The notes beneath the pieces are model-generated. The model searched no databases. It was given only the letters and a program-made list of their open reading frames with translations, and was not told the DNA's origin. Below are positions 7,409 to 15,091 of a stretch of DNA of 64,000 bases, piece by piece. The stretch is taken from assembly GCA_963703085.1 (NCBI GenBank), contig OY969789.1, positions 3,348,001 through 3,412,000 of the forward strand, read 5' to 3'. The translations under genes were made by a program, and so were the position numbers. The first letter of the stretch is position 1. Each line of letters opens with the position of its first letter. Source of the DNA: DATAEG01 sp963703085. Lineage in GTDB: Bacteria > Actinomycetota > Actinomycetes > Mycobacteriales > Jatrophihabitantaceae.

Positions 7409-9825
7409 CTCCCGCGCAGAATCCGGTCGCGATACCAGTAGCCGGAGTCCTTGATCGTGCGGTGCTGCGTGGCGTAGTCGACGTGCACGATGCCGAAGCG
7501 CTGGCTATAGCCCCAGGCCCACTCGAAATTGTCGAGTAACGACCATACGTAGTAGCCGCGGACGTCGGCGCCTGCAGCGATCGCGTCGGACACCGCGCGA
7601 AGGTGCTGGCCCAAGTACGCGATCCGAGCAGAGTCGTGCACGCGTCCGGCGCAGACCTCGTCGGCGTAGGCGGCTCCGTTCTCGGTCACCACCATCGGCA
7701 GGCCGGGGTAATCGCGGCTGACCCGCATCAGCAGCTCGGTGAACGCGGGTGGGTCGATCGTCCAGCCGATGTGTGTCATCGGGCGCTGCGACGGCAAGGC
7801 GTAGGCACCGACCGCACCCGGCCATTGTTCGGCGCCGGCGACCGCTGCGGAACTGATGACGGCCGGCGTGTAGTAGTTGATCCCCAGCACATCGGGACGA
7901 GCATGGATGCTGCGCAGATCACCGTCCGCGACGAACGACCAGTCGGTCAGCATCGCGGTGTTGGCGAGCACATCGTCGGGATACCGCCCGGCCATCACCG
8001 GTTCCAGGAAGATCCGGTTCGCCACGGCATCGGCCCGGCGGGTGGCGGCCCGGTCGGCGTCACAGTCGGTGGCCGGTCGCAGGGAATGCAGGTTCAACGT
8101 CAACCCGACGCTCGCCGAGTCGGGTAGGACGGCACGCAGCGCCGCGCTCGCTGTGCCGTGACCGAGCAGCAGATGGTGTACTGCGCGCAACGCGGCACCC
8201 TCGTCGGTCCAACCGGGCGCATGCACTCCGCGCGCGTACCCGAGGAAGGCCGAGCACCATGGCTCGTTCAACGTCGTCCAGCCCGGCACCCGGTCACCGA
8301 GCGCACCGCCCAGCACGGCGGCGTACTCGGCAAACCGAAACGCGGTGTCGCGGTTGGTCCAGCCGCCGGCGTCCTGCAGTTGCTGCGGCAGATCCCAGTG
8401 ATACAGGGTCAGCAGCGGAGCGATGCCGACGCCGAGCAACTCATCCACCAGGCGGGAGTAGAAGTCCACACCCTGGCGGTTCACCGCGCCGGAGCCGTGC
8501 GGGATCACCCGGGGCCACGACGTCGAAAAGCGGTAGGACTGCACGCCGAGCTGCGCCATCGTCGCGATGTCCTCGCGATACCGGTGGTAATGGTCGGCGG
8601 CGACATCCCCGGTGTCGCCGTTCATCACCCGGCCGGGCGTGTGGCTGAAGGTGTCCCAGATGGACGGCGTGCGGCCGTCTTCGGCGACTGCCCCCTCGAC
8701 CTGGTACGCCGCCGTGGCCGTACCCCACACGAAGCCGGGCGGGAACGCGCCGACCGACTGACTCGCTCCGCAAGCGTCGCTCGGTGCTGCCTGGTTCGCT
8801 CCGCAAGCGTCGCTCGGTGCTGCCTGGTTCGCTCCGCAAGCGTCGCTCGGTGCTGCCTGGTTCGCTCCGCAAGCGTCGCTCGGTGCTGCCTGGTTCGCTC
8901 CGCAAGCGTCGCTCACCCCTTTGACCGCGCCCTGCATGATCCCGCCGACGATCTGCCGGCCGAGCAGGACGAAGACGATGAGCACCGGGATGGTGCCGTA
9001 CAGCGTGCCGGCCATGATGATCGACTGCTGCGGGGCATACCCCGTGGCCAGGCTCTGGAACGACACCTGCACCGTCGGGTTCTGCGTACTCAGCGCGATG
9101 ATCGGCCAGAAGAAGTCGTTCCAGGCCATCAGGAACGTGAGCATGCCCAGGACGGCCATCGCCGGACGCACCGACGGCACGATGATCGAGCGGAAGATGC
9201 GGAAGGTACTGGCGCCGTCGACGTAGCCCGCCTCGATCAGCTCGTCCGGCACCGCGCCGGAGATGTACTGCCTCATGAAGAAGACACCGAACGCGGGGAT
9301 CAGCGTCGGCAGGATCACTGCCTGCAGATGATTCGCCAAGCCGAGCCGCGCCATCATCATGTAGAGCGGGATGATGCCCATCTGCATCGGCACCATCATC
9401 GTGCCGATACAGAACGCGAGCAGCGCCACGCTGCCGCGGAAGCGCAGCTTGGCAAAGGCGAAGCCGGCCAGCGTGCAGAACGCAATGGTGCCGATCGTGA
9501 TGCAGCTGGACACGATGACCGAGTTGAGCAGGCCCTTGTTGAGCGGCGCCAGCTTGAGCGCAGCGCGCATGTTGGTGAAGAAACTTCCGTTCGGCAGCAG
9601 TGGCGGAACCGTGGCAGCCATCTCGCTGTTCGTGTGCGACGCCATCACGATCGTGTAGTACAGCGGGAGGATCGAGATCACTGCGACGACGGACACCAGC
9701 ACGTAGGTGAGCGGGCCGGCTGCGTCTTGGCGGCGGAAACTCTTGCGCCGCGCCGGCGGCCGGACGGTGTCGGCTGCCGCCGCCTCGGGCGGTGCCAAGG
9801 TGGTGCGGTGTGCGGTGGCGGTCAT
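7405..9825 (-). CDS. Fused sugar ABC permease (CebG-like) and GH1 beta-glucosidase (BglC-like)
   Basis: An uninterrupted 806-residue frame with two proteins in it. Residues 1-303 are a MalG/CebG-type ABC permease with six membrane segments and the EAA loop ELIEAGYVDGASTFRIFRSI that docks on the ATPase, ending at the normal family terminus GAVKG. Residues 304-354 are four and a half copies of an 11-residue repeat (SDACGANQAAP), each with one Cys. From about residue 360 follows a complete GH1 glycosidase beginning FPPGFVWGTATAAYQVEGA, with acid/base Glu521 (TLNEPW) and nucleophile Glu715 (VTENG). Permease C-termini face the cytoplasm, so the enzyme would sit where imported cellobiose arrives. 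Streptomyces has cebG and bglC as separate genes. A GTG at 8916 could start GH1 alone (503 residues). Its start overlaps the cebF stop (ATGA). Confidence 0.85.
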   Translation of the reverse strand: MTATAHRTTLAPPEAAAADTVRPPARRKSFRRQDAAGPLTYVLVSVVAVISILPLYYTIVMASHTNSEMAATVPPLLPNGSFFTNMRAALKLAPLNKGLLNSVIVSSCITIGTIAFCTLAGFAFAKLRFRGSVALLAFCIGTMMVPMQMGIIPLYMMMARLGLANHLQAVILPTLIPAFGVFFMRQYISGAVPDELIEAGYVDGASTFRIFRSIIVPSVRPAMAVLGMLTFLMAWNDFFWPIIALSTQNPTVQVSFQSLATGYAPQQSIIMAGTLYGTIPVLIVFVLLGRQIVGGIMQGAVKGVSDACGANQAAPSDACGANQAAPSDACGANQAAPSDACGANQAAPSDACGASQSVGAFPPGFVWGTATAAYQVEGAVAEDGRTPSIWDTFSHTPGRVMNGDTGDVAADHYHRYREDIATMAQLGVQSYRFSTSWPRVIPHGSGAVNRQGVDFYSRLVDELLGVGIAPLLTLYHWDLPQQLQDAGGWTNRDTAFRFAEYAAVLGGALGDRVPGWTTLNEPWCSAFLGYARGVHAPGWTDEGAALRAVHHLLLGHGTASAALRAVLPDSASVGLTLNLHSLRPATDCDADRAATRRADAVANRIFLEPVMAGRYPDDVLANTAMLTDWSFVADGDLRSIHARPDVLGINYYTPAVISSAAVAGAEQWPGAVGAYALPSQRPMTHIGWTIDPPAFTELLMRVSRDYPGLPMVVTENGAAYADEVCAGRVHDSARIAYLGQHLRAVSDAIAAGADVRGYYVWSLLDNFEWAWGYSQRFGIVHVDYATQHRTIKDSGYWYRDRILRGS
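8763..8914 (-). repeat. 33-bp minisatellite (4.6 copies) in the CebG-BglC linker
   Basis: Four full head-to-tail 33-bp units begin at 8763, 8796, 8829 and 8862, followed by a 20-bp partial unit from 8895. They look identical. 33 is a multiple of three, so copy-number change keeps the frame and adds or removes 11 residues. On the minus strand each unit holds AGCGACGCTTGCGGAGCGAA, which resembles the repeat-like stretch near 50505. Confidence 0.95.
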
Positions 9826-10832
9826 CGGACACCTGCCTCGGCAGCGGCGGCGACCCCGGCTCGGGCCGCATCGACCGGGACCAGCTGTCCGCCGCGTTTC
9901 ACTCGCATCCGGGCCAGCAGCAGGTTGACCCCGACCGCCACCACGATGATCACGAACATCGTCCAGGCGGTTGCCGACGCCAGCCCGAGCCGGCCGTATC
10001 CCCAACCCTGCTGGTACATCAGCACGCCCAGTGTCTGGTAGTAACCCGAGGAGCCGCCGTCGGGCTGGTGCGTCGGGGAAAACAACAGCGGCTCGCCGAA
10101 CAACTGGGTCGCGCCGATCGTCGACACCACGATGGTGAACAGGATGGTCGGCCGCAGGCCGGGCAGGGTGACGTTGCGGAACTGCTGCCAGCGGGACGCT
10201 CCGTCGATGGCCGAGGCTTCATAGAGGGTCGCGTCGATCGCCTGCATGCCGGCGAGGTAGATGAGCGCGTTGTAACCCGTCCACCGCCAGATGACGACCA
10301 TCGACACCGCGATCTGGCTCGGCCACTTCGAGCCTTGCCAGTTCGTCTTGGGCAGGTGCAGCACCGTGTGCAGCACGAAGTTGATCAGTCCGTAATCAGC
10401 GCTGAACAGTTCGATGAAGATGACCGTCGCGGCGGCCAGGCTGGTCGCGTACGGCATCAGCAACGCGACGCGGAAGAAAGTCCGGCCGCGCAGTTTGTAG
10501 TTCAGCAGATGCGCGATGCCCAGCGCCATCAGCAGCTGCGGGACCGTCGAGATGATGCCGATGCTGACCGTGTTCTTGAGGGCGTTCCAGAAGTACTGGT
10601 GGGTGAACAGGTTCTGGTAGTTCGCGAAGCCCACCCAGTTCGACTGGTTGTAGGTGGTCAATTGGGTGTCGTGCAGGGAGGTCCATGCCGTGTCCAGCCA
10701 CGGGTAGACGCTGAACGCAGCGAAGACGAGGAAGAACGGCGCGACGTAGACGTAGCCGATGCGGCTGCCCGGCCGTCGTTGCTTGTGCCGCCGCAATGGT
10801 GTGGCGTGTCGGGTGATCGTGATGGCTGCCAT
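9822..10832 (-). CDS. cebF: Sugar ABC transporter permease, CebF/MalF type
   Basis: A 336-residue inner-membrane permease, one of the two channel subunits of a carbohydrate ABC importer. The first membrane helix is at about residues 20-42 (IGYVYVAPFFLVFAAFSVYP), with five more after it. The EAA motif that contacts the ATPase is TLYEASAIDGASRWQQFRNV, followed by TLPGLRPTILFTI. The ATG at 10832 has GGAGAG 7 nt upstream; the 29 further in-frame codons upstream overlap an intergenic hairpin and are unlikely. Its stop overlaps the start of the CebG-BglC gene (ATGA). No ATP-binding subunit is encoded here; Streptomyces ceb systems borrow the shared MsiK ATPase, and that is likely here too. Confidence 0.9.
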   Translation of the reverse strand: MAAITITRHATPLRRHKQRRPGSRIGYVYVAPFFLVFAAFSVYPWLDTAWTSLHDTQLTTYNQSNWVGFANYQNLFTHQYFWNALKNTVSIGIISTVPQLLMALGIAHLLNYKLRGRTFFRVALLMPYATSLAAATVIFIELFSADYGLINFVLHTVLHLPKTNWQGSKWPSQIAVSMVVIWRWTGYNALIYLAGMQAIDATLYEASAIDGASRWQQFRNVTLPGLRPTILFTIVVSTIGATQLFGEPLLFSPTHQPDGGSSGYYQTLGVLMYQQGWGYGRLGLASATAWTMFVIIVVAVGVNLLLARMRVKRGGQLVPVDAARAGVAAAAEAGVR

Positions 10833-10860
10833 CGCAGTTCTCTCCTTCGCCTCTGACCAA

Positions 10861-10904
10861 CACCCGCTCGGCTCACGTCCGAAAAGGACGGCTGCGGGCG
10901 GGTG
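10861..10904 (-). other. Intergenic hairpin between cebE and cebF
   Basis: CACCCGC (10861-10867) pairs with GCGGGTG (10898-10904), and inside it CGTCC (10876-10880) pairs with GGACG (10886-10890) across GAAAA. There is no T-run. It probably stabilises or partially terminates the cebE transcript, so that binding protein is made in excess over permease. Confidence 0.55.
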
Positions 10905-10922
10905 CTCCGCCTTGATCAAGCA

Positions 10923-10968
10923 CCTCGCCCGGGCACGTCCGAGGCGGACGAACGTGTCCCGGGCGAGG
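10923..10968 (-). terminator. GC-rich stem-loop directly after cebE
   Basis: CCTCGCCCGGGCACGT (10923-10938) is repeated inverted at 10952-10968 with one extra base. The strong stem lies 23 bp after the cebE stop. It is best read as an attenuating or 3-prime-stabilising structure within the operon, not as a full stop. Confidence 0.6.
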
Positions 10969-10990
10969 TAGTCCCGAAGAGTTCCGAGGG

Positions 10991-12358
10991 CTAGCCGGTG
11001 ATCTGGTCGATCTGATCCAACGCCGCCTGGAACGCCTTGTCCGCGCTCACGCCCTTGGTCTCGACGTTGGTCAGCTGGGTGGTCAGCGCGTTCTGGATCT
11101 GCGTGTCGTAGAGGCCGATCGGCGGGATCTTCATGTCCTTGGCGATGCCGCCGAAGATCTCGCCCACCTTGGCCCCGCTGAAGTAGGCGCTGGTCGCGCC
11201 GGCCACCGCGGGGTCTGCCGCGGCGTCACTGTTGGACGGCCAGTGTCCGCCCTGCGCCTTGGCAGTCCACATGGTGATCTCCTGCTGCTTGCTCGTCGCC
11301 CAGATCACGAACGCTTCGGCAGCAGCCTGATGCTTGCTGGCGGTCGGAACGCCGAGCCAGGAGCCGCCCCAGTTGGTGGCACCGCCAGGAAGGACGGGCG
11401 CGATATTCCAGTGCCCGGCGCCCTTCGCGTCCTGGCCCTGGATGTAGCCCATCATCCAGGTGGGGCAGGCCAACGCGGCGAAGGTGCCGGCGCTGAAGGC
11501 CTTGTTCCACGGGTCGCTGAACTGCTGCAGGCCGGCGGTGATCTTCGCGTCCGCGGCCTGCGTGGCCAGCTTCCACGCGTTCTGCACACCGTCGCTGTTC
11601 TTCACATCCGGCTTGCCGGCGTCGTTGTCGTAGGCCTCCTTGCCCTGGTACACGGCAGTGGAGAACAGGCTCGCCGCGCTGTCCAGGAAGTGTGAGCCGG
11701 CCTGCTTGCCGGCCGCTGCCTGGTACTGCTTGCCGAAGGTGATGAAGCCGTCCCAGGTGGACCACTTCTGGGCCAACGTCTGCGGGTCACTCGGCAGCCC
11801 GGCCTTCTGCAGCAGATCGGGCCGGTAGCAGAGCGCCTCCGGCCCGGAGTCGGTGCCCAGCCCGACGGTATCGCTGCCGTCCTTGCTGGTGGCCTGCTGC
11901 CACTTCCATGGGTAGAACGAGGACTTCAACGCGGCGGCGTTCGGCAACGTGTTGAAGTTGACGAATTGGTTCGCATGGTTCTGCACCACGTCGGCGACGA
12001 AGCCGATCTCGATGCCCTGCACGTCGTCGAGACCGCTACCGGAGGCGAGCCGGGTCTTGAGTTTCGTCCAGTAGTCCGCGGACTGCTGGACGTCGTCCTC
12101 CTTGATCGTGATGTTCGGGCAGAGCTGGTGGTACTGGTCGTACAGCCCGTTCTCCTTCATGCCGAACGTGCCGAACAGACCGACGGTCAGCGTCGTGGTG
12201 TCCTTGGTGCCGCAGGTGCCTTGCGGCGCGTCAGCCTTCTTCGTGTTCTTGTGTGCCTGCGTGCCGCTTGACGAACATGCGGTCACGAGCAGGGCGGCAG
12301 CGGCGACCGTGCCGATTGCGACGCTCAGCCGCGAGGCCGTCCTCCGGATGCGGTGCAT
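10991..12358 (-). CDS. cebE: Extracellular sugar-binding lipoprotein, CebE-like
   Basis: A 455-residue family-1 solute-binding lipoprotein that captures sugar outside the cell for the CebF/CebG channel. The signal peptide is basic (MHRIRRTASR) with a hydrophobic stretch ending in the lipobox LVTAC, so Cys28 is lipidated after cleavage. The mature part has the two-lobed binding-protein pattern (TLTVGLFGTFGMKENGLY; ALCYRPDLLQKAGLPSDPQ; WMMGYIQGQDAKG; NWGGSWLGVP). Tryptophan-rich segments are typical of oligosaccharide pockets. GGAGG lies 5 nt before the ATG. Sugar specificity (cellobiose or other beta-glucosides) is inferred from the linked GH1 enzyme and CebR-like operator. Confidence 0.85.
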   Translation of the reverse strand: MHRIRRTASRLSVAIGTVAAAALLVTACSSSGTQAHKNTKKADAPQGTCGTKDTTTLTVGLFGTFGMKENGLYDQYHQLCPNITIKEDDVQQSADYWTKLKTRLASGSGLDDVQGIEIGFVADVVQNHANQFVNFNTLPNAAALKSSFYPWKWQQATSKDGSDTVGLGTDSGPEALCYRPDLLQKAGLPSDPQTLAQKWSTWDGFITFGKQYQAAAGKQAGSHFLDSAASLFSTAVYQGKEAYDNDAGKPDVKNSDGVQNAWKLATQAADAKITAGLQQFSDPWNKAFSAGTFAALACPTWMMGYIQGQDAKGAGHWNIAPVLPGGATNWGGSWLGVPTASKHQAAAEAFVIWATSKQQEITMWTAKAQGGHWPSNSDAAADPAVAGATSAYFSGAKVGEIFGGIAKDMKIPPIGLYDTQIQNALTTQLTNVETKGVSADKAFQAALDQIDQITG

Positions 12359-12416
12359 TGATCCTCCAACTGGTCGTGGTGCGGTGCGGGCCGCTCGGCG
12401 TCGGCGCTGAGCCGTG

Positions 12417-12430
12417 TGAGAGCGCTCTCA
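12417..12430 (-). promoter_or_regulatory. LacI-family operator (CebR-box-like palindrome)
   Basis: TGAGAGCGCTCTCA is a perfect 14-bp palindrome 59 bp before the cebE ATG. It differs from the Streptomyces CebR box TGGGAGCGCTCCCA by one symmetrical pair of bases. It lies just downstream of the predicted promoter, where a bound repressor would block elongation. Binding by the adjacent LacI-type regulator is inferred. Confidence 0.85.
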
Positions 12431-12445
12431 TGAGCGCGCACCGGA

Positions 12446-12474
12446 AGGGTGTCCCAGATCACTCGAGCTGTCAA
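12446..12474 (-). promoter_or_regulatory. Predicted cebE promoter
   Basis: On the minus strand a consensus -35 TTGACA (12474-12469) is followed 17 bp later by CACCCT (12451-12446), a weak -10 matching at positions 2 and 6. Transcription would start near 12440, about ten bases before the operator. Confidence 0.5.
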
Positions 12475-12484
12475 GCCGAGGCGG

Positions 12485-13534
12485 TCAGGCAGAGGTGCGG
12501 CGCACCGTCTCCACGGGCAGTACCTGGGCGTGCTCGACCGGCTCGGCACGGGTGAGCCCGAGCAGGGAGCGCGCCATCAAGCGACCCAGCGCTTCGACCT
12601 GCTGGCGCATGGTGGTGAGCGGGGGAGACGTCGCTGCCGCGTCGCCGAGATCGTCGAAGCCGACCACAGCGACGTCATCGGGCACCTTGCAGCCGTGCGC
12701 CGCGAGCGCTTGGACCGCGCCCCGTGCCATCAGGTCGGAGGCCACGAACACGGCGTCGAGGTCGGGTGCGGCGCGCAGCAGCCGGGTCATTGCCGCCGCG
12801 CCGCCGGACGCGGTGAAGTCGCCCTCGACGATCAACCGCTTGACCGGTCGCCGGCCCGCATCGGCGAGCGCGTCGCGGTAGCCGTCCAGCCGGTCGATCC
12901 CGGCGCACATGTCCTGCGGCCCGGCGATGGTGGCGACTGTGCGCGCCCCGCGGCGGATCAGCAGCTCCGTCGCGGCCCGGCCACCGCCGCGGTTGTCCGA
13001 GTCGACGTAGTAGAGCGTCCGATCGCCGCTGAACGGCCGCCCGGAGAGGACGGTCGGCACGCCGAGCCTGGCCAGATCTTGGGGCAACTGGTCGTCCCCG
13101 TGCAGGGAGATGAGCAGGACGCCGTCCACGTGCCCGCCGCCGGCGTAGCGCAGGAACTGGCCGAGCTCGGCGGGCGTGGAGGCGATCACGAAGACCAGCT
13201 GCTTGCCCGCTGCGGCGAGCTCGCTATGTGCGCCGCGGAGCATCCGGGAGAAGAACGGGTCGCCGAAGAGCCGATCCTCGTTCTCGCTGACCAGGAAAGC
13301 GATCGAGTCGCTGCGCCGGGTCACCAATGACCGGGCAGCTCGGTTGGGCGTGTAGGAGATCTCCTCGGCAGCGCGCCGGACGGCGTCGCGGGCAGCGTCG
13401 CTCACGTTGTGAGCACCGGCCAGTACCCGCCCCGCGGTCGCCCGGGACACCCCGGCCCGGGCCGCTACGACCTCCAGCGTGGGCGGCGCGGACCGCTGCA
13501 CTGCGGCGCGTTCGGGCCGGCTGACCACCCGCAT
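12485..13534 (-). CDS. cebR: LacI-family repressor, CebR-like
   Basis: A 349-residue transcription factor. The N-terminal helix-turn-helix is in TLEVVAARAGVSRATAGRVL, followed by the hinge helix NRAARSL that inserts in the operator minor groove. The rest is the periplasmic-binding-protein-like effector domain (DSIAFLVSENEDRLFGDPFF through VAVVGFDDLGDAAATSPPLT). GGGAGGGGG precedes the ATG by about 5 nt. It lies upstream of cebE in the same direction, with the cebE promoter starting 11 bp after its stop. By analogy with CebR it should bind 12417-12430 and release on cellobiose. Specificity is inferred from context. Confidence 0.85.
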   Translation of the reverse strand: MRVVSRPERAAVQRSAPPTLEVVAARAGVSRATAGRVLAGAHNVSDAARDAVRRAAEEISYTPNRAARSLVTRRSDSIAFLVSENEDRLFGDPFFSRMLRGAHSELAAAGKQLVFVIASTPAELGQFLRYAGGGHVDGVLLISLHGDDQLPQDLARLGVPTVLSGRPFSGDRTLYYVDSDNRGGGRAATELLIRRGARTVATIAGPQDMCAGIDRLDGYRDALADAGRRPVKRLIVEGDFTASGGAAAMTRLLRAAPDLDAVFVASDLMARGAVQALAAHGCKVPDDVAVVGFDDLGDAAATSPPLTTMRQQVEALGRLMARSLLGLTRAEPVEHAQVLPVETVRRTSA

Positions 13535-13570
13535 CGCCCCCTCCCGCTCCAGCAGGATCGGCAGTCTAGT

Positions 13571-13588
13571 GTCGCGGGGTCCCGCGAC
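13571..13588. other. Perfect 8-bp hairpin/palindrome upstream of cebR and rpsP
   Basis: GTCGCGGG and CCCGCGAC are separated by GT in the divergent region between cebR (minus) and rpsP (plus). It could be a protein-binding palindrome controlling cebR or a transcript barrier; nothing in the sequence decides. Confidence 0.4.
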
Positions 13589-13651
13589 GGCAGGATCGCG
13601 GCCCGAACGGCGCCGAATCCGGCGCCCGGCGCGAGCAGCGGCGGAAGTCTG

Positions 13652-13657
13652 GCAGAA
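13652..13657 (+). promoter_or_regulatory. Candidate -10 (CAGAAT) of the rpsP operon
   Basis: TCTGGCAGAATG occurs about 135 bp before rpsP. The hexamer CAGAAT resembles a sigma-70 -10 and is in the place expected for the long rpsP leader. No clear -35 is seen. The 258-bp region between cebR and rpsP holds otherwise only the 13571 hairpin. Confidence 0.35.
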
Positions 13658-13792
13658 TGTGCAGCCGAGTACCGGGACACCCTGCGGCCCTCTCACCGCG
13701 GTCGTGTTCCAGTCCACCCGGGACACCAGCGCGAGAACCCCACGTCGTGACTGCCTGCCCACCCGAACGCATCGTCTGGAGTACCTGACCTC

Positions 13793-14311
13793 GTGGCAAC
13801 AAAGATCAAGCTCACCCGTATCGGCAAAATGCGCGACCCGCACTACCGCATCGTCGTCGCGGACGCCCGCACCAAGCGGGACGGCCGCTCGATCGAGACG
13901 ATCGGCGAGTACCACCCGAAGAGCGACCCGTCGATCATCCGCGTCGACGGTGACCGGGCCGCCTACTGGCTCGGCGTCGGCGCGCAGCCGACCGAGGCCG
14001 TCGCCGCCATCCTCAAGGTGACCGGCGACTGGCAGAAGTTCAAGGGCCTGCCTGCCCCGGAGCCGATGAAGTTCGCCGAACCCAAGCCGGACAAGAAGGC
14101 GCTGTTCGAGGCCGCCGTGCACGCCGCCGGGGGAACCCCGGAAGGCGAGGCGACCACGCCGCGCAAGCGCGCAGCCAAGGCTGCCCCCAAGGCCGAAAAG
14201 GCAGCGGCACCCAAGGCGGCCGACGAGAAGCCCGCGGACGCCGGGGCTGCGGAACCGGCGGCCGAGTCGACTCCCGCCGGTGACGCCCCGACCGACCCGT
14301 CCGCGAGCTGA
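13793..14311 (+). CDS. rpsP: 30S ribosomal protein S16
   Basis: A 172-residue S16, a small-subunit assembly protein that binds 16S rRNA. The core is the first 80 or so residues (KIKLTRIGKMRDPHYRIVVA, then DGRSIETIGEYHP and YWLGVGAQPTEAV). The remaining 90 residues are an Ala/Lys/Pro/Glu-rich tail, as in other actinobacteria, and are probably disordered. The GTG start is fixed by the universally conserved N-terminus. It heads the operon rpsP-KH-rimM-trmD; the KH gene begins two bases after its stop. Confidence 0.97.
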   Translation: MATKIKLTRIGKMRDPHYRIVVADARTKRDGRSIETIGEYHPKSDPSIIRVDGDRAAYWLGVGAQPTEAVAAILKVTGDWQKFKGLPAPEPMKFAEPKPDKKALFEAAVHAAGGTPEGEATTPRKRAAKAAPKAEKAAAPKAADEKPADAGAAEPAAESTPAGDAPTDPSAS

Positions 14312-14313
14312 CG

Positions 14314-14547
14314 ATGCTCGAGGAGGCGCTGGAGCACCTGGTGCGCGGCATCGTCGACCACCCGGACGACGTGCAAGTGCAGCGGGTGAGCAATCGACGC
14401 GGCGACCGGCTCGAGGTACGGGTACATCCCGACGACCTCGGCCGGGTCATCGGGCGCAGTGGGCGCACCGCGAAGTCCCTCCGGTCGGTGCTCAACGGAG
14501 TGGCCGGCCGCGCAATTCGCGTCGACGTCGTCGACGTGGACCGCTGA
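14314..14547 (+). CDS. KH-domain RNA-binding protein (KhpA-like)
   Basis: A 77-residue single KH domain with the RNA-binding loop GRSG in LGRVIGRSGRTAKSLRSVLN. KhpA-type proteins bind many RNAs and in Gram-positives affect cell length and division; the gene is nearly always between rpsP and rimM, as here. The ATG lies two bases after rpsP, so translation is coupled. The length is normal for the family. Confidence 0.92.
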   Translation: MLEEALEHLVRGIVDHPDDVQVQRVSNRRGDRLEVRVHPDDLGRVIGRSGRTAKSLRSVLNGVAGRAIRVDVVDVDR

Positions 14548-14560
14548 CCCGACTGCTGCA

Positions 14561-15091
14561 GTGACCGATCCGCCAGCCGCCGGCGACTTGCTCGCCTGCG
14601 GCCGGATCGGCAAGCCGCACGGGGTCCGCGGCGAGGTCACCGTCGAGGCGTGGACCGACGACCCGGCCGGGCGCTTCGCTGCCGGCGCCGTGCTGCGCAC
14701 CGACCCGGCCGGCGCCGGTCCGCTGACTGTCGGCACCGCCCGGGAACACGGCGGGCGCTGGGTGATCGGCTTCGACGGGGTGACCGACCGGACCGCCGCC
14801 GAAGCCCTGCGCGGCACCGTTCTGCAGATCGCTGCCGCGGAACGTCCGGCCATCGAGGATCCTGACGAGTTCTACGACACCGAGCTGGCCGGCCTGACAG
14901 TCCGGACGGTGACCGGCCACCGGGTCGGCATCGTCACCGAGGTGGTGCACGGCCCGGCCGGCGACTCACTCGCCGTCCAGGCCACCGACCGGGAGCACTT
15001 GATCCCGTTCGTCTCCGCGATTGTCCCGACAGTCGATGTGGCCGGCGGAGTGATCGAGATCGACCCGCCCGACGGGCTGCTGGATCTCTAG
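14561..15091 (+). CDS. rimM: Ribosome maturation factor RimM
   Basis: A 176-residue 30S assembly factor that acts on the 16S head region and binds S19. The N-terminal RimM barrel begins CGRIGKPHGVRGEVTVEAW, and the C-terminal PRC barrel contains EFYDTELAGLTVRT and ends EIDPPDGLLDL, a near-invariant end. The GTG at 14561, 13 bp after the KH gene, is the first start consistent with the family; the frame upstream is antisense or overlapping sequence. The stop overlaps the trmD start by one base (TAGTG). Confidence 0.93.
   Translation: MTDPPAAGDLLACGRIGKPHGVRGEVTVEAWTDDPAGRFAAGAVLRTDPAGAGPLTVGTAREHGGRWVIGFDGVTDRTAAEALRGTVLQIAAAERPAIEDPDEFYDTELAGLTVRTVTGHRVGIVTEVVHGPAGDSLAVQATDREHLIPFVSAIVPTVDVAGGVIEIDPPDGLLDL

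Noticed and set aside
8763..8914. CRISPR array
   Set aside because: The units are contiguous without unique spacers, lie inside a coding frame, and there are no cas genes.
8158..10041. A 627-codon plus-strand frame across the ceb fusion gene
   Set aside because: It is a shadow of the permease/GH1 gene; the peptide is full of His/Arg/Asp runs and of the repeated minisatellite translated in the wrong frame.
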